The translations under genes were made by a program, and so were the position numbers. The notes under the pieces are model-generated. The model did no database searches. It was not told the origin of the DNA and saw only the letters and a program-made list of their open reading frames with translations. A stretch of 64,000 bases of DNA from contig JAJSPD010000011.1 in NCBI GenBank assembly GCA_021307315.1, positions 744,001 through 808,000 on the forward strand. The letters run 5' to 3'. This DNA comes from Bisporella sp. PMI_857. Its lineage: Eukaryota > Ascomycota > Leotiomycetes > Helotiales > Helotiaceae. This document shows, piece by piece, positions 10,201 to 19,923 of the stretch (its first letter is position 1; every line of letters begins with the position of its first letter).

Positions 10201-11538
10201 AGTGAAAGCATAGAAAGCAACCAGTGGGATTACGGTATCGAAGTAAAGACGGCTACGAAAAACGACCTGAACGCCTACGCAAAAGCCAAACTCCGGGAAT
10301 ACCTCGACTGCAACGCAGTAGACTCGGATCTATAGGACCTTTACGTAGAAGACTTCAAAGGCTTTACTCTAACCAACTTCGACAACCTCAAAACAAGCAC
10401 TAAACAAACTTTACGCAACCATTTACGCAACAGAAGCGTTTACGTGCTTCAACATTACAAAAACAAAACTTTGTCTCAAGCTTTGCACGAAACACTCTAG
10501 GAACAAGAGCAACACAAATGGACTAACGACGAGCTTGACGACTTAACACGGCTCGGGACGGATAGCTTACAGTCTGACGAACTCCTGTACAGACTGCAAA
10601 ACGACCTACCGGCAAATCGCCCCCGAAAAACTGTCCAGAACCCTCGAGACATTCCTCAGAACCGCACTTTGTCAGAAAACCAACCAGCTCTACGTACTAC
10701 TTCACAACAACTCGACGAGAACGTGGCTACTCGCAACTACGGCAAAAAGCTAGCTGTTCTGGCTAAGCTTTACACTGAAGACATGAAGTACAGCGGAGAG
10801 AACGACAATTTTGATTTCAAGCTCACTGTATTTTTTGACTTTTGCGGCAAAGCCAATATTCCAAAACATGCTTTCAATCAAGCTTACTCAACTATGCTAC
10901 ACGGTCTCGCTCTGGACCATTACTACACCAACCTTAAAAACGTCCCGGGAGTCTTTTTCAAGCAAATGTGTACTGCAACAAGCAACTACTTTGAAAGGCC
11001 TGAGTACAAGCGCGCTATTCTCAACCAATGGAACTCGACGACTTTGCACAGCGTAGTCAACAACAACGCAGGGAAATCTACGGCAGAGTGCCTCAAATTA
11101 CTTATCAAGAACCTACGACACTTACAGCATAGCCTAGACCTCAACTTTCGTACTGACGAGTTTTTACACAACAAGCTCATTACCGCCTGTCAACAGCACG
11201 AAGCCTGCAAATACGCTTGCTACAAGCTTGCAGCCACTGTTGCAAGGCTGATTAACGACCTACGGTCTTCTATTACAATGTATAAAGCAACCCAAAGTGC
11301 TACAGATTTGACAGCGTTCTTCACCGACCGTCGCTACCACCAAAGCAGCTACAGGCATCGCAACAGCCGTTACAGCAACAGCCAGAGACCACTCTACCAA
11401 AAAAAGCGCTGTTTCGTGTGCAAAAAAAAAGACTGTCGATCATACAAACACACCTCTGAAAAGCGTGAAAAATCAAAAGCTCGATTCAAAGCTCGCAACC
11501 AAAACCGGTTTGACACAAAAAGCCGAAACTTCAACTAG
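10201..11538 (+). pseudogene. Copia gag with zinc knuckle (two internal stops)
   Basis: One frame (the phase of position 10669) is open from about 10201 to the TAG at 11536, interrupted by TAG at 10333 and 10498. The clear part, 10669-11538, encodes the gag core. It ends with a Cys/His knuckle CFVCKKKDCRSYKH followed by a basic stretch. Gag forms the virus-like particle that packages element RNA. The same frame continues past 11538 (IDs of the acidic linker to about 11800) before a shift within a T7 run near 11802-11808 leads into the protease frame. Confidence 0.8.
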
Positions 11539-11813
11539 CGCTTTAACGACAGCCTGAGACAGTACATTCTGACTTTTGAAGGCGACGATAATGATAGTGA
11601 CTCAGAACGTATCAACGAAGCTTTTAATGCCTTGACAACTGAACCAGATCTTGATTTTGAACTGGCTCCTAATGACGAAACACTTAAACTCCAAACTAGT
11701 TACTTTGCAAACAACATTACCGACGAAAGAGCAAGTTCAATAATTGCAACTCTGAACGGTCGAGCTTTGACTCACCTCGTTACAGCTACGGACACCACAA
11801 CTTTTTTTGCAAC

Positions 11814-13148
11814 AGATCTACCGGCATCACAAACACTAACAACTTTACAGACGTTTACAACACAGACGTTCACAATACAGACGCTTACAACACCAACAGC
11901 CTATCTCGCTACATTTCCGCTCATTTCTACGGCATCGTTATTGACACAGGCGCTTCGAAGCACTCGACTGCCGGCTACGGCCAATTTCAAGCTTTACAAC
12001 GACAAGACGCAGACCTCACTCTTAACTATTCTACTAAAAGCATAGTTACTGTCCAGTTCGGTATCGGCTCTACAGAGTCTATCGGGTCAGCAATAGTCAA
12101 AACCCCGATCGGCCAAGTAAAGTTTCATATAGTCGAAGCTGATACACTATTCCTTTTTAGCTTAGCGGACATAGACTCTCTTCAGGTTTATCCAAACAAC
12201 CTGAAAAACGTACTAGTTACGCCGAGAGGCAACGTACTAGTTATACGCCGATTTGGCCACTTTTTTCTACTCTGGAACATTTCGCTAGAATCATTTGTTA
12301 CAGAATCTTTCGACAACAACTTTTGTTACTTAACAAATGTCGAATTGCAACGCTTCTACCGCCGATTTGGCCATTTTTCAGTTGAACGACTACAAACAAT
12401 CCTAAACCGAGCAGGTATCGAAACTGACAAGCCCATTCTAAACCACTTGACGAAATTCTGTGCACACTGTCAAAAACACGGAAAATCACCAGGCAGATTC
12501 AAGTTTACACTTCAAGACGACGTTAGTTTCAACTATTGTATTACAGTCGACATTATGTACATTAACGGAGAACTTTTGCTCTATATTGTAGACCAAGCAA
12601 CTCGGTACTAAGCAGAGAGATGGTTACAAAATATTAGCGCCAAGCACACATAGAACGCACTACAGGCATGTTGGATCGACACGTACCTAAGACTTCCTGA
12701 CTTTATTGCAACCGACGCCGGCAAGAACTTTATCAGCAAAGAATTCAAGGAATATGCCGGCATTATAGGCATCAGGATCAAGACCGCTCCAGTAAAAGCC
12801 CACAATTCAGTCGGATTAGTAGAACGATATTACGGCCTTTTACGACGAGCTTATCAAATTATTACAACTGAAATCCGTGACATCGACAAGACTATAGCGT
12901 TACAAATGGCATTCAAAGCCCTGAACGACTCGGTCGGCCTCGAAGGCCTTGTTCCAACCTTGTTAGTCTACGGAGCTTACTTTCGGATCACTGAAACTGA
13001 CGCACTATCCCTAACTGTTCAGCAACGAGCAAACGCTTTACGGAAAGCTATGGCGGAAATCACAAAACTCAGAGCTACACGACAAATTTACAAAGCTTTA
13101 AACATGCGAAACGAGCCAAGCGTTGAACCAATTCATGACTTTCTTTGA
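11814..13148 (+). pseudogene. Copia protease and integrase (broken)
   Basis: Frame with phase of 11907. The aspartic protease signature VIDTGASKHST lies near 11940-11970. The pre-integrase zinc region, with RFYRRFGHFSVERL and FCAHC, is near 12350-12470. The integrase core has D in ITVDIMYI (near 12545), D in ATDAGKNF (near 12710) and E in GLVERYY (near 12820), the D-D-E triad. In-frame TAA (12609) and TAG (about 12651) interrupt the core between the first and second Asp. Relative to related elements these look like Gln and Trp codons converted by transitions (from memory). The frame stops at 13146. Confidence 0.85.
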
Positions 13149-15000
13149 ACTCTTTAGTTCTGGTATAGCGAAAAAGCAATACCGGCCAACCCGGTTTTTG
13201 GTCAGGACTTTTACACTGATTTCGCTTGAGGGTGAAACTTGTACAGTCAATTTACTTCACGGCCCCACTAAGTTCCGAACAATAACGGTTAAACTTTACT
13301 ATCAAAACAATACCAATAACACCGACTTGTCGAAAACACTACTGCACACTAGCCACCTGCACAACAAGCTCCTGTCAAGCGTGGCAAAGGCAGACTTCGC
13401 AAATATTCTCTCCCAGACCTCACAGCCTTTATACAAGAAGATTCTGAGCTATTTACAGCTTCTCGACAATCCGAAATCGCCGGACTTTTAAAGAAAGGCG
13501 TATTCGAGGTTGTTGACCGTTCCGTAGTTCCGCAAGGGACTAGAATTTTCAACTCAAGGTTTGTTAATAAAATCAAAAATAAAGGAACTGACAAAGCTTT
13601 TGAGAAATCACGCTTCGTCGTACAAGCTTACAACGACCTAGAAAAGGGTCTCGTACTGACACAATCACCGACTATTCAGCGTGTCAGTCAACGCTTATTC
13701 TTTGCTTGCCGCAATATCTTCAAACACGGAAACCAAGATATATTCGCGTGATATTTCACAAGCCTACGTCCAGTCTACTACAAAGCTCAACCGAGACTTT
13801 TCATTTCGCCACCAATTGAACTTGCAAATCAGCTCGGGATCCTTAAAGGATCTATACTAAAGTCGTGAAACCTCTGTATAAGTCTCTAAAGCTGGGAACC
13901 ACTAGTTTAAGACTTACCACTCCTACCACTTAAAAGAACTAAGCATGAGACAATCTACGTACGACCCTTGCTTCCTGTACCGCAACTAACTTTCGGCTTA
14001 GTTGGTCTGCAAACTGATGACACATTGTTTCTCGGAAGACGGAGAGTTCGCAACACTAGAGCAAAGCAACCTAAAAAAGGCCCAGTTTCTAGCCAAAGAC
14101 CGAGAAGTTTTGACTACCGAACAACTAATCAAATTTAATAGAAGCTTGATACAGCTTGATCAACACAATATTACTTTTAGTCAAAACTTCAGTGTAAAAA
14201 CCTGAATCTAGTCAACAAAACCCTTACAACAACAACCAGCTCTAAAGGCAATACTCGTAACAACCTGAACCTGAAGGAACAATACATTGCTCAGCAAGCC
14301 AGAGAGGCCTACATTGCTTCAATGTGCCAACCAGAAGCTTCCTTTGACCTTGCTTTTGCTGCTCAGACAACTAACTCTAACGACAACGACGTTAAGGACA
14401 TCAACAAACGCTTACAATGGCAAATCGACAACTCAACTAGAAGCCTAAAGTTCGTGCAACTAGAGAAAAGCACCTTAAAGCTATTAGTGTTTACGGACGC
14501 TTCTTTTGCCAACAACAGAGATCTTCTTCACAGATCGGATACGTTATTGTACTGACCGACGGCAACAACCGTGCCAATATTGTCCATTGGTCTTCAGTCA
14601 AATGCAAAAGGGTCACAAGAAGCGTACTAGCTTCAGAGCTATACGCTATGGCCCACGGATTCGATATCGGTGCTTCGATCAAAGCAACGATTGACACGAT
14701 TCTTCAGATCAACCTCCCTTTAGTCCTTTGCACTGATTCTAGATCTTTGTTCGACTGTCTAGTAAAACTCGGTACTACGCAAAAAAACGTTTTATGATTG
14801 ACGTTCTTTGCCTTCGGCAATCATACGAACGAAGAGAGATCGCAGAAGTCAAATGGATTAGTGGCAACAGCAACCCCGCGGACGCCCTTACAAAGAAGAA
14901 CCCTTCTACGGCCCTGAAACGCTTATTGATACAAATACGATTCTTTGCAGACTATAGAATAGGTAGAACGGCCCGAAGAGGGTGATACAAGCTTGTAGAG
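13149..15000 (+). pseudogene. Copia reverse transcriptase and RNase H (broken)
   Basis: 13123-13491 encodes the linker in another frame. 13450-13750 encodes the RT fingers (GVFEVVDRSVVPQGTRIF, then KSRFVVQAYND). A frame change near 13750 follows, next to a DISQAYVQS segment. GLQTDDTLFL near 14010 replaces the usual YVDD, with the two catalytic Asp kept. RNase H appears at about 14480-14770 (VFTDASFANN and CTDSRSLFDCL). The C-terminal EVKWISGNSNPADALTKK lies near 14850. Several stops and frameshifts separate these parts. The RT/RNase H would have copied element RNA in the particle. Confidence 0.82.
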
Positions 15001-15040
15001 TGATCTTAGGTGCTTGATTCAACTTTTAGAGTAGTTCCAG

Positions 15041-15238
15041 TGTTAGTACAATTAACTAGAGAGGTCATGTGGTCACGCACTCGAACGAAGGGTGTCGTTC
15101 ACGTGACCCGGAACGGGGTTATATAACTCGTAGTTTCACCGTAGTTAGAACTTAACACTCAATCAATCACTCACTCAAGAATACAATAGCACTCACGTCA
15201 GGAACGTGGTGGTGCCCCGTATTTAGAGTGAACCCACA
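15041..15238 (+). repeat. 3' LTR of the Copia element (family F7)
   Basis: 198 bp, no difference from the 5' LTR found by eye; right target duplication ATTAC at 15239-15243. Confidence 0.95.
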
Positions 15239-15243
15239 ATTAC

Positions 15244-16029
15244 TAATTGTTTTGTGATTGATTAGTTTCGTAGATCACATGCGGTTTTGGTTGGGGTTTT
15301 GAGCAGGGATATCGGTTAGTACTGTAATCCTTTTCGTATGCCATCTTGGATGATTCCTGTTGCGGGAAATGCCATCACTGCACCACGCAACCAAAAGTGA
15401 ATCCACTGATGGCCAACATGCTACAATGATACATATATACCCTTAATTCTCCGTGACAATTCCTTTGTTGTTGACTTTGAGGGCTGACGATGTATCAATC
15501 GGGATGGTGGCTGCCATTAATATGGCTTGCCCACAGGACGATGAAATTCGGGAGGGGGCATCGTTGGGTCTTCGCACAAGGCTGCCTCCAAACAGAAGGG
15601 TTTAGGCCGAAGGACTTTCGGGGGCCGTGTTTTAGGTTTCGGCCGAAAAATATGCGACAAGGGTTCGGAGTTAAGGCACATGGCAATCGAACTTACAGTA
15701 GCGTATATTTATTCCGATAACAGGACGCCAGCCAGGCTCGAGCGGCGGCAGTACTCTATTCTAGCCAGCCAGCTAAGGCAGGGGACTACTAGGGCGCCTT
15801 CATTCACTTAGTCAGCCATCTAGCATGGCGTGCCCGCCATGCTAGTCCGGGTAGTCCCCGACATGCATCCACTGTCGTCGTCAACACTTCCATAGCCAAG
15901 CTTGGGAAGAACTAGAATACCGTACGTCCGTACTTCAAGAAGACAGACATGGAATTCGGAACAAAGCTCCTTTTCAGAGCTTTCACCCGCCCCGAGTCTG
16001 CACGTATCCAATTACTGGTGGGCATTATA
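15244..16029. other. No gene seen
   Basis: Bases 15244-15325 are repeated, inverted, at about 27332-27391 (shared TTTTGAGCAGGGATATC core), pointing to an old repeat. The rest has no coding signal I can support. Confidence 0.4.
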
Positions 16030-16193
16030 GTTTGGTCTTGGGATAAACAAGTCCACCCCCTGAGGGTTTATATACTTCTAGACGTTTCCACATACAAAGT
16101 CAACCGGATCAACTATTTTATTGGCCCAAAGACCTTGCTCCGCCTGTGCTTTTGAACCCTCAGGGGGTGGACTTATTTATCCCAAGACCAAAG
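16030..16193. mobile_element. TA-flanked MITE with about 38-bp inverted repeats
   Basis: The left arm (16030-16067, TTTGGTCTTGGGATAAACAA then GTCCACCCCCTGAGGG) is mirrored by the right arm (16155-16193) with about two mismatches. TA flanks both sides (16028-16029 and 16194-16195). The 164 bp contain no coding capacity. Probably a Tc1/mariner-type MITE. Confidence 0.85.
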
Positions 16194-16279
16194 TACGAAG
16201 TAGCACTCGCAGCTTGCAAGCATCTATTCGAAGCGGTGCCTGGCCATCAGGCCTTGAAGTATTCTATACTTCGTACATG

Positions 16280-17630
16280 CCCAAATACTTCACCATTTTA
16301 CGTCTGTGCTCATTGAATGCTTGGCAATGCTGCTTTTAAGAAATCTCTTAATATTTTGTATGGCTTCCTTCTGCTAAGATCACTGCAATACATCGGTCAC
16401 CCATTCCTTTAATAAGATCCTGAATCGTAGCATGTGTAATAGAATCCCAGGCTTCTTGAACAACTTCCTTCAGCCTTTTATATGAAGAATGAACCTCTGG
16501 GTAATTCTTTTGAATGTAATTCTTCATTTCATCCCATATAGTTTCTGTAACAGATAGAGGGCAACAGGAGGGATTGCAATATAACAGATGAGAATACGTG
16601 GCTAGCGATGTAGTTGTAATAGTGATGAATTGATATTAGAAGTATGCTTGTAAGTCTAACATGGAAAGAAAAACTCAAGCTTGCTTTGTTCAGAAAGCTC
16701 TAGCTGTTCCTTATATCTTTAACTGTGCTGTATCTGTAAGCCTGTAGCTGGTCATGGGCGGAGCGTGCCGCTTGCAGCCCTGAAAGTACTACGGCTGAAA
16801 AGCCTTCGTTCCAGAGTACGATCCTTCATTGATTGTCTCCCAATCTTTCTCCCAAAACAACCCTTGATGTTGGCCGCATTTGCCTGATATTGAACCCCAA
16901 AACATCGAGCCTATTTTGCGTTGATATCGAGGTTCAATACAGTCGGGATGATACAACTCTGGATCACCAACACGTCGAGTAATATAGTCCTTTGTATGCC
17001 GTCCGGGATTGACCCAAGTTTCATCAGTCCATAGTACTTTATTCCACTGTTCGTCGGCCCAAAAAAGGTGTTCCTAAGCCCATTCTAATTGATCTTGTTT
17101 ATGCTTCTCTATTAAAGGTGGTTTTCGTCTTGCGCAACGCCATACGTATCCTTCTTTTTTAAAAGCTGTTCGAATAGCTTTCAACCCGCAATTCCAATCT
17201 AAAAGACCTGGAATATCAGACCATTGTGTACGCCGATTTGACTTTGAAGCAGTAACCCATTCGACAAGCTGTTTGCGTTTTGGTGAATTAAGTAACACTT
17301 TGCGGCCACATCGTCGTTTTTGAGGCGTTAGCCGATGAGCTAGAGCGTATCGAACTTGATTTCGAGTAAGATTTGTTTGCAAAACGATTTCGTCTTCTGT
17401 ATACCCAGCATCGTAATAAAGAACTTGAATTCGGAGCCGGTCATCGCGAGTGCAAAATCTATGAGAAGGAGTCTTAGGAGTTGGTACGTGGTATGTTGAT
17501 TCCGTGATGATTCTTTGAAAATAGAGTGCAAAAGCGGCGTTCGTAGCATTATATAATCATTAGCCAGTCCAGGGTGTGGAGACGGAACCTTCTAGAGAAC
17601 GCACAAACGTAAAATGGTGAAATATTTGGG
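16280..17630 (-). mobile_element. Tc1/mariner transposon (about 1.35 kb)
   Basis: Imperfect 30-bp inverted ends: CCCAAATACTTCACCATTTT at 16280-16299 and its inverse CCCAAATATTTCACCATTTT at 17611-17630. The inner 10 bp also match with one change. They enclose a mariner-type transposase on the minus strand. The exact outer ends and TA duplications are not certain. Confidence 0.75.
16348..17549 (-). pseudogene. Tc1/mariner transposase pseudogene
   Basis: The N-terminal helix-turn-helix (TRDDRLRIQVLYYDAGYTED, near 17460-17390) is followed by NQVRYALAHRLTPQKRRCGRK and the linker to about 17074. A TAG replaces one codon just after EWA (about 17073). The frame then continues with HLFWADEQWNKVLWTDETWV, which holds the first catalytic Asp (near 17015). 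MFWGSISG follows near 16900. Further stops affect the 16640-16860 stretch. The C-terminus is clear again: TETIWDEMKNYIQKNYPEVH near 16520 and HTKY before the TAA at 16348-16350. The enzyme would cut and paste the element; this copy is dead. Confidence 0.82.
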
Positions 17631-17742
17631 ATTTCTCTGGTCTGGTCTCCACTCCCAACGACACAGCCTTCGCATTATGACACGATATACTCTTGACTGA
17701 CGTTCGGTCGGACATGTTACACACTTGCAGAATGTCGCTGGA

Positions 17743-17750
17743 TATATAAA
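17743..17750 (+). promoter_or_regulatory. Possible TATA box for the hydrolase gene
   Basis: TATATAAA about 105 bp upstream of the ATG at 17855. Sequence and spacing only. Confidence 0.4.
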
Positions 17751-17854
17751 CAACGTCATGGGATCATTTTTGCCTTTTCTACAACACCTTCATTCACATC
17801 GCACTCTTCCATAACAGGTTCAAGACCTAAAGCTACCCTTACGGCTTCTCCATC

Positions 17855-18817
17855 ATGGTCCTCCCAATCTCCATCGCCAAGGGTTCCATCACCCTGGCTG
17901 GCCTCCTGTACCAGCCAATTTCCATCAATAGCACTATTGCTGCCAATGGCACTCTCCCTGCCCTTGTCATCGTTCATCCTGGAGGAGGTGTGAAAGAGCA
18001 GGTTGCTAGTCTGTACGCCCGGAGACTCTCAGAGCAAGGGTACGTTACTATCGCCTTCGACGCTGCTCATCAAGGTTCCTCTGGAGGCTTACCTCAATAC
18101 CTGGAAGACCCAAATTCCAGAGTCAGTGATGCATGGGCCGTGCTCGACTATCTCGAGACACTCAGCTATGTTGACTCTGATCGTATCGCCGTAGTTGGTA
18201 TCTGCGCTGGTGGAGGTTACGCTGCTGCTGCTGCCACAGGCGACCACCGCTTCAAGGCTGTCGTCACGGTCAGTGCTGTGGACATCGGCGACAGCAACCG
18301 TAAAGGCTGGATGGGAACCGACTCAGCCGCTTCTCAACTTCCACTGGTTCTTGATAAGATTCCTGCAAACATCTCCGCCGAAGCGAAAGGTGGTGCACCC
18401 GCATACCTCAACTACGTCCCTACAACCACCGACCCGACCACCCCGGTAGACCTGGCCGACGCCGCTGATTACTACCTTACCCCACGAGCTCAATTCCCCA
18501 CCGCTAAAAACATCATGCTCGTCAGATCCCAGCCGCTTCTCTTGAACTTTGATGCTTTCCAATTCGCCAATCTCTACCTTTCCCAGCCAACTCTCATTGT
18601 GTACGGAGACTTGGCCGAGAGCGCATGGCACTCTGAGCGACTCTACAACATTCTGAGCAGCAACAGCAGTTCAGCGGCCGCCTACGACCCTTCCACATCC
18701 GTTCAGAGCTTTGTGATGCCAGGCGGTCGTCACATGGACTTTTACGATCGTGAACCATATGTCGGCCCTACAATCACCAGAATCACTGAGTTCCTCGAGC
18801 CAATTTTGAGAAAGTGA
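17855..18817 (+). CDS. Alpha/beta hydrolase, dienelactone-hydrolase-like
   Basis: Single-exon gene of 320 aa with ATG in a good context (CATCATGGTC). It has the alpha/beta-hydrolase pattern: an HPGGG loop at 41-45 (oxyanion region), then the nucleophile elbow GICAGGG at 115-121. The nucleophile position is Cys117, as in dienelactone hydrolases, rather than Ser. A candidate acid lies in IVYGD (about 249-253), and the catalytic His in PGGRHMDF (about 290). No signal peptide is evident, so it is probably cytosolic. The family hydrolyses esters and lactones of small molecules; the substrate cannot be inferred. It is intact among many relics and lacks cluster partners. The mariner element ends 225 bp upstream. 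Confidence 0.88.
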   Translation: MVLPISIAKGSITLAGLLYQPISINSTIAANGTLPALVIVHPGGGVKEQVASLYARRLSEQGYVTIAFDAAHQGSSGGLPQYLEDPNSRVSDAWAVLDYLETLSYVDSDRIAVVGICAGGGYAAAAATGDHRFKAVVTVSAVDIGDSNRKGWMGTDSAASQLPLVLDKIPANISAEAKGGAPAYLNYVPTTTDPTTPVDLADAADYYLTPRAQFPTAKNIMLVRSQPLLLNFDAFQFANLYLSQPTLIVYGDLAESAWHSERLYNILSSNSSSAAAYDPSTSVQSFVMPGGRHMDFYDREPYVGPTITRITEFLEPILRK

Positions 18818-18941
18818 AGCAAAGGGTGCGACTAGACCACGATACGGCAGATGGAGTCAAGGCGCGACCTTACTTGCAGAAAGAATAAAGAATAAAGAAT
18901 CGAGTTGAATAGTCAATATAGTTAATATAGCCAATTGTAAG

Positions 18942-19160
18942 TGTTTGTATCACTTTCTGTAATACTTCGTATGATGACTTGCAATTGCTTAAGTCGGTTA
19001 CCCACGGGGCACGTAGCACCGCCATCTCAGCGCAGTGCTGTTATGCTCGTTGTAGGTGGTTGACTTGTTCTCGATTCATTCTAAGTGCTAAATAATCTAC
19101 GTACGAGAGCTATAAGAGATGCATGTGGTCCGCGCGTCGCGTGATGTGCTATTCACTCAT
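18942..19160 (+). repeat. Truncated or variant LTR, family F5
   Basis: Starts TGTTTGTATCAC and follows the F5 copies (27097-27327, 47397-47633) through the TTGCAATTGCTTAAGTCGG core. It diverges at the 3' end (CTATTCACTC). The same 3' variant occurs at 27390-27600. Confidence 0.7.
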
Positions 19161-19540
19161 ACCCACAGTAAGCCGCCAGAACACAGGTAGGGTGACTAGT
19201 CTAGTACGTGCGGAATGATAGAATGATCTATTGTATCGATTCTAGTATTATGACGCATACAGAACACAAGCTATTCTGTGGCCAATGATCGGCGAATTGG
19301 CGGGCAACGGCAATTGTTTCGGGGTGCGGATGCGGGGTGATTAGAAGAAGTAATCAGTGTGTGCCGCAAAATAAGCTGATTGCGACACAAACCATGCTCG
19401 TATAATATTACCCAATTGCAGTTCGCCTTTTCTGCTTATTCAGGGTCAGCGATTTACTTTCTATGTGAGTGAGATGAGTGGTATAGACTCCAAGACAGCG
19501 AGGACGGCTATAATATTCAGAGATACTAGGATTAGCCATC
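19161..19540. other. No gene seen
   Basis: AT-rich spacer between two LTR copies without coding signal. Confidence 0.4.
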
Positions 19541-19710
19541 TGTCAAACGGATAGATTGTAGGTGATCTTATCACAGAATAGGTTGTAGAATGGGGCATAC
19601 GAATTTGATTGTAGATCTAATAGAATCAACTATTTAGAGTGATGAAAATAGGGGTCTTGACGCCAAGAACAGCTAAGCCAAATCGGGCCAATAGGCTTGG
19701 CCGTTTCACA
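19541..19710 (+). repeat. Solo LTR, family F6 (170 bp)
   Basis: TGTCAAACGGATAG...GCCGTTTCACA. Flanks CCATC and CCATT are a target duplication with one mismatch. Second copy at 52875-53044. Confidence 0.78.
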
Positions 19711-19923
19711 CCATTTGTAGAAGATGCTCCCTATCTCTGCATGATACTTCTGATCCCAGCATGCGATGTCAAGGGAAGTTGATGCCAAGTCGGAAAGCTC
19801 GTCGAGTGTGGTAACGGTTCTTCACCCCATGGTGAAAGGAGTTCGGAAGTGATTTGACTGAATAAGTATGCTTTCGTACCCCAGTGATAGCCCCTTAATC
19901 GTCAACCTGGCCAGGAATTAACC

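Larger units (their letters stand above)
9790..15238 (+). mobile_element. Copia-type LTR retrotransposon, full length but defective
   Basis: Two LTRs of 198 bp (9790-9987 and 15041-15238) that I find identical base for base. They are flanked by an exact 5-bp target duplication ATTAC (9785-9789 and 15239-15243). Domain order is gag, protease, integrase, reverse transcriptase, RNase H, the order of Ty1/Copia. All coding parts contain stops or frameshifts, so this copy cannot encode its own machinery. A solo LTR of the same family lies at 53900-54478, interrupted by two other LTRs. Confidence 0.95.
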
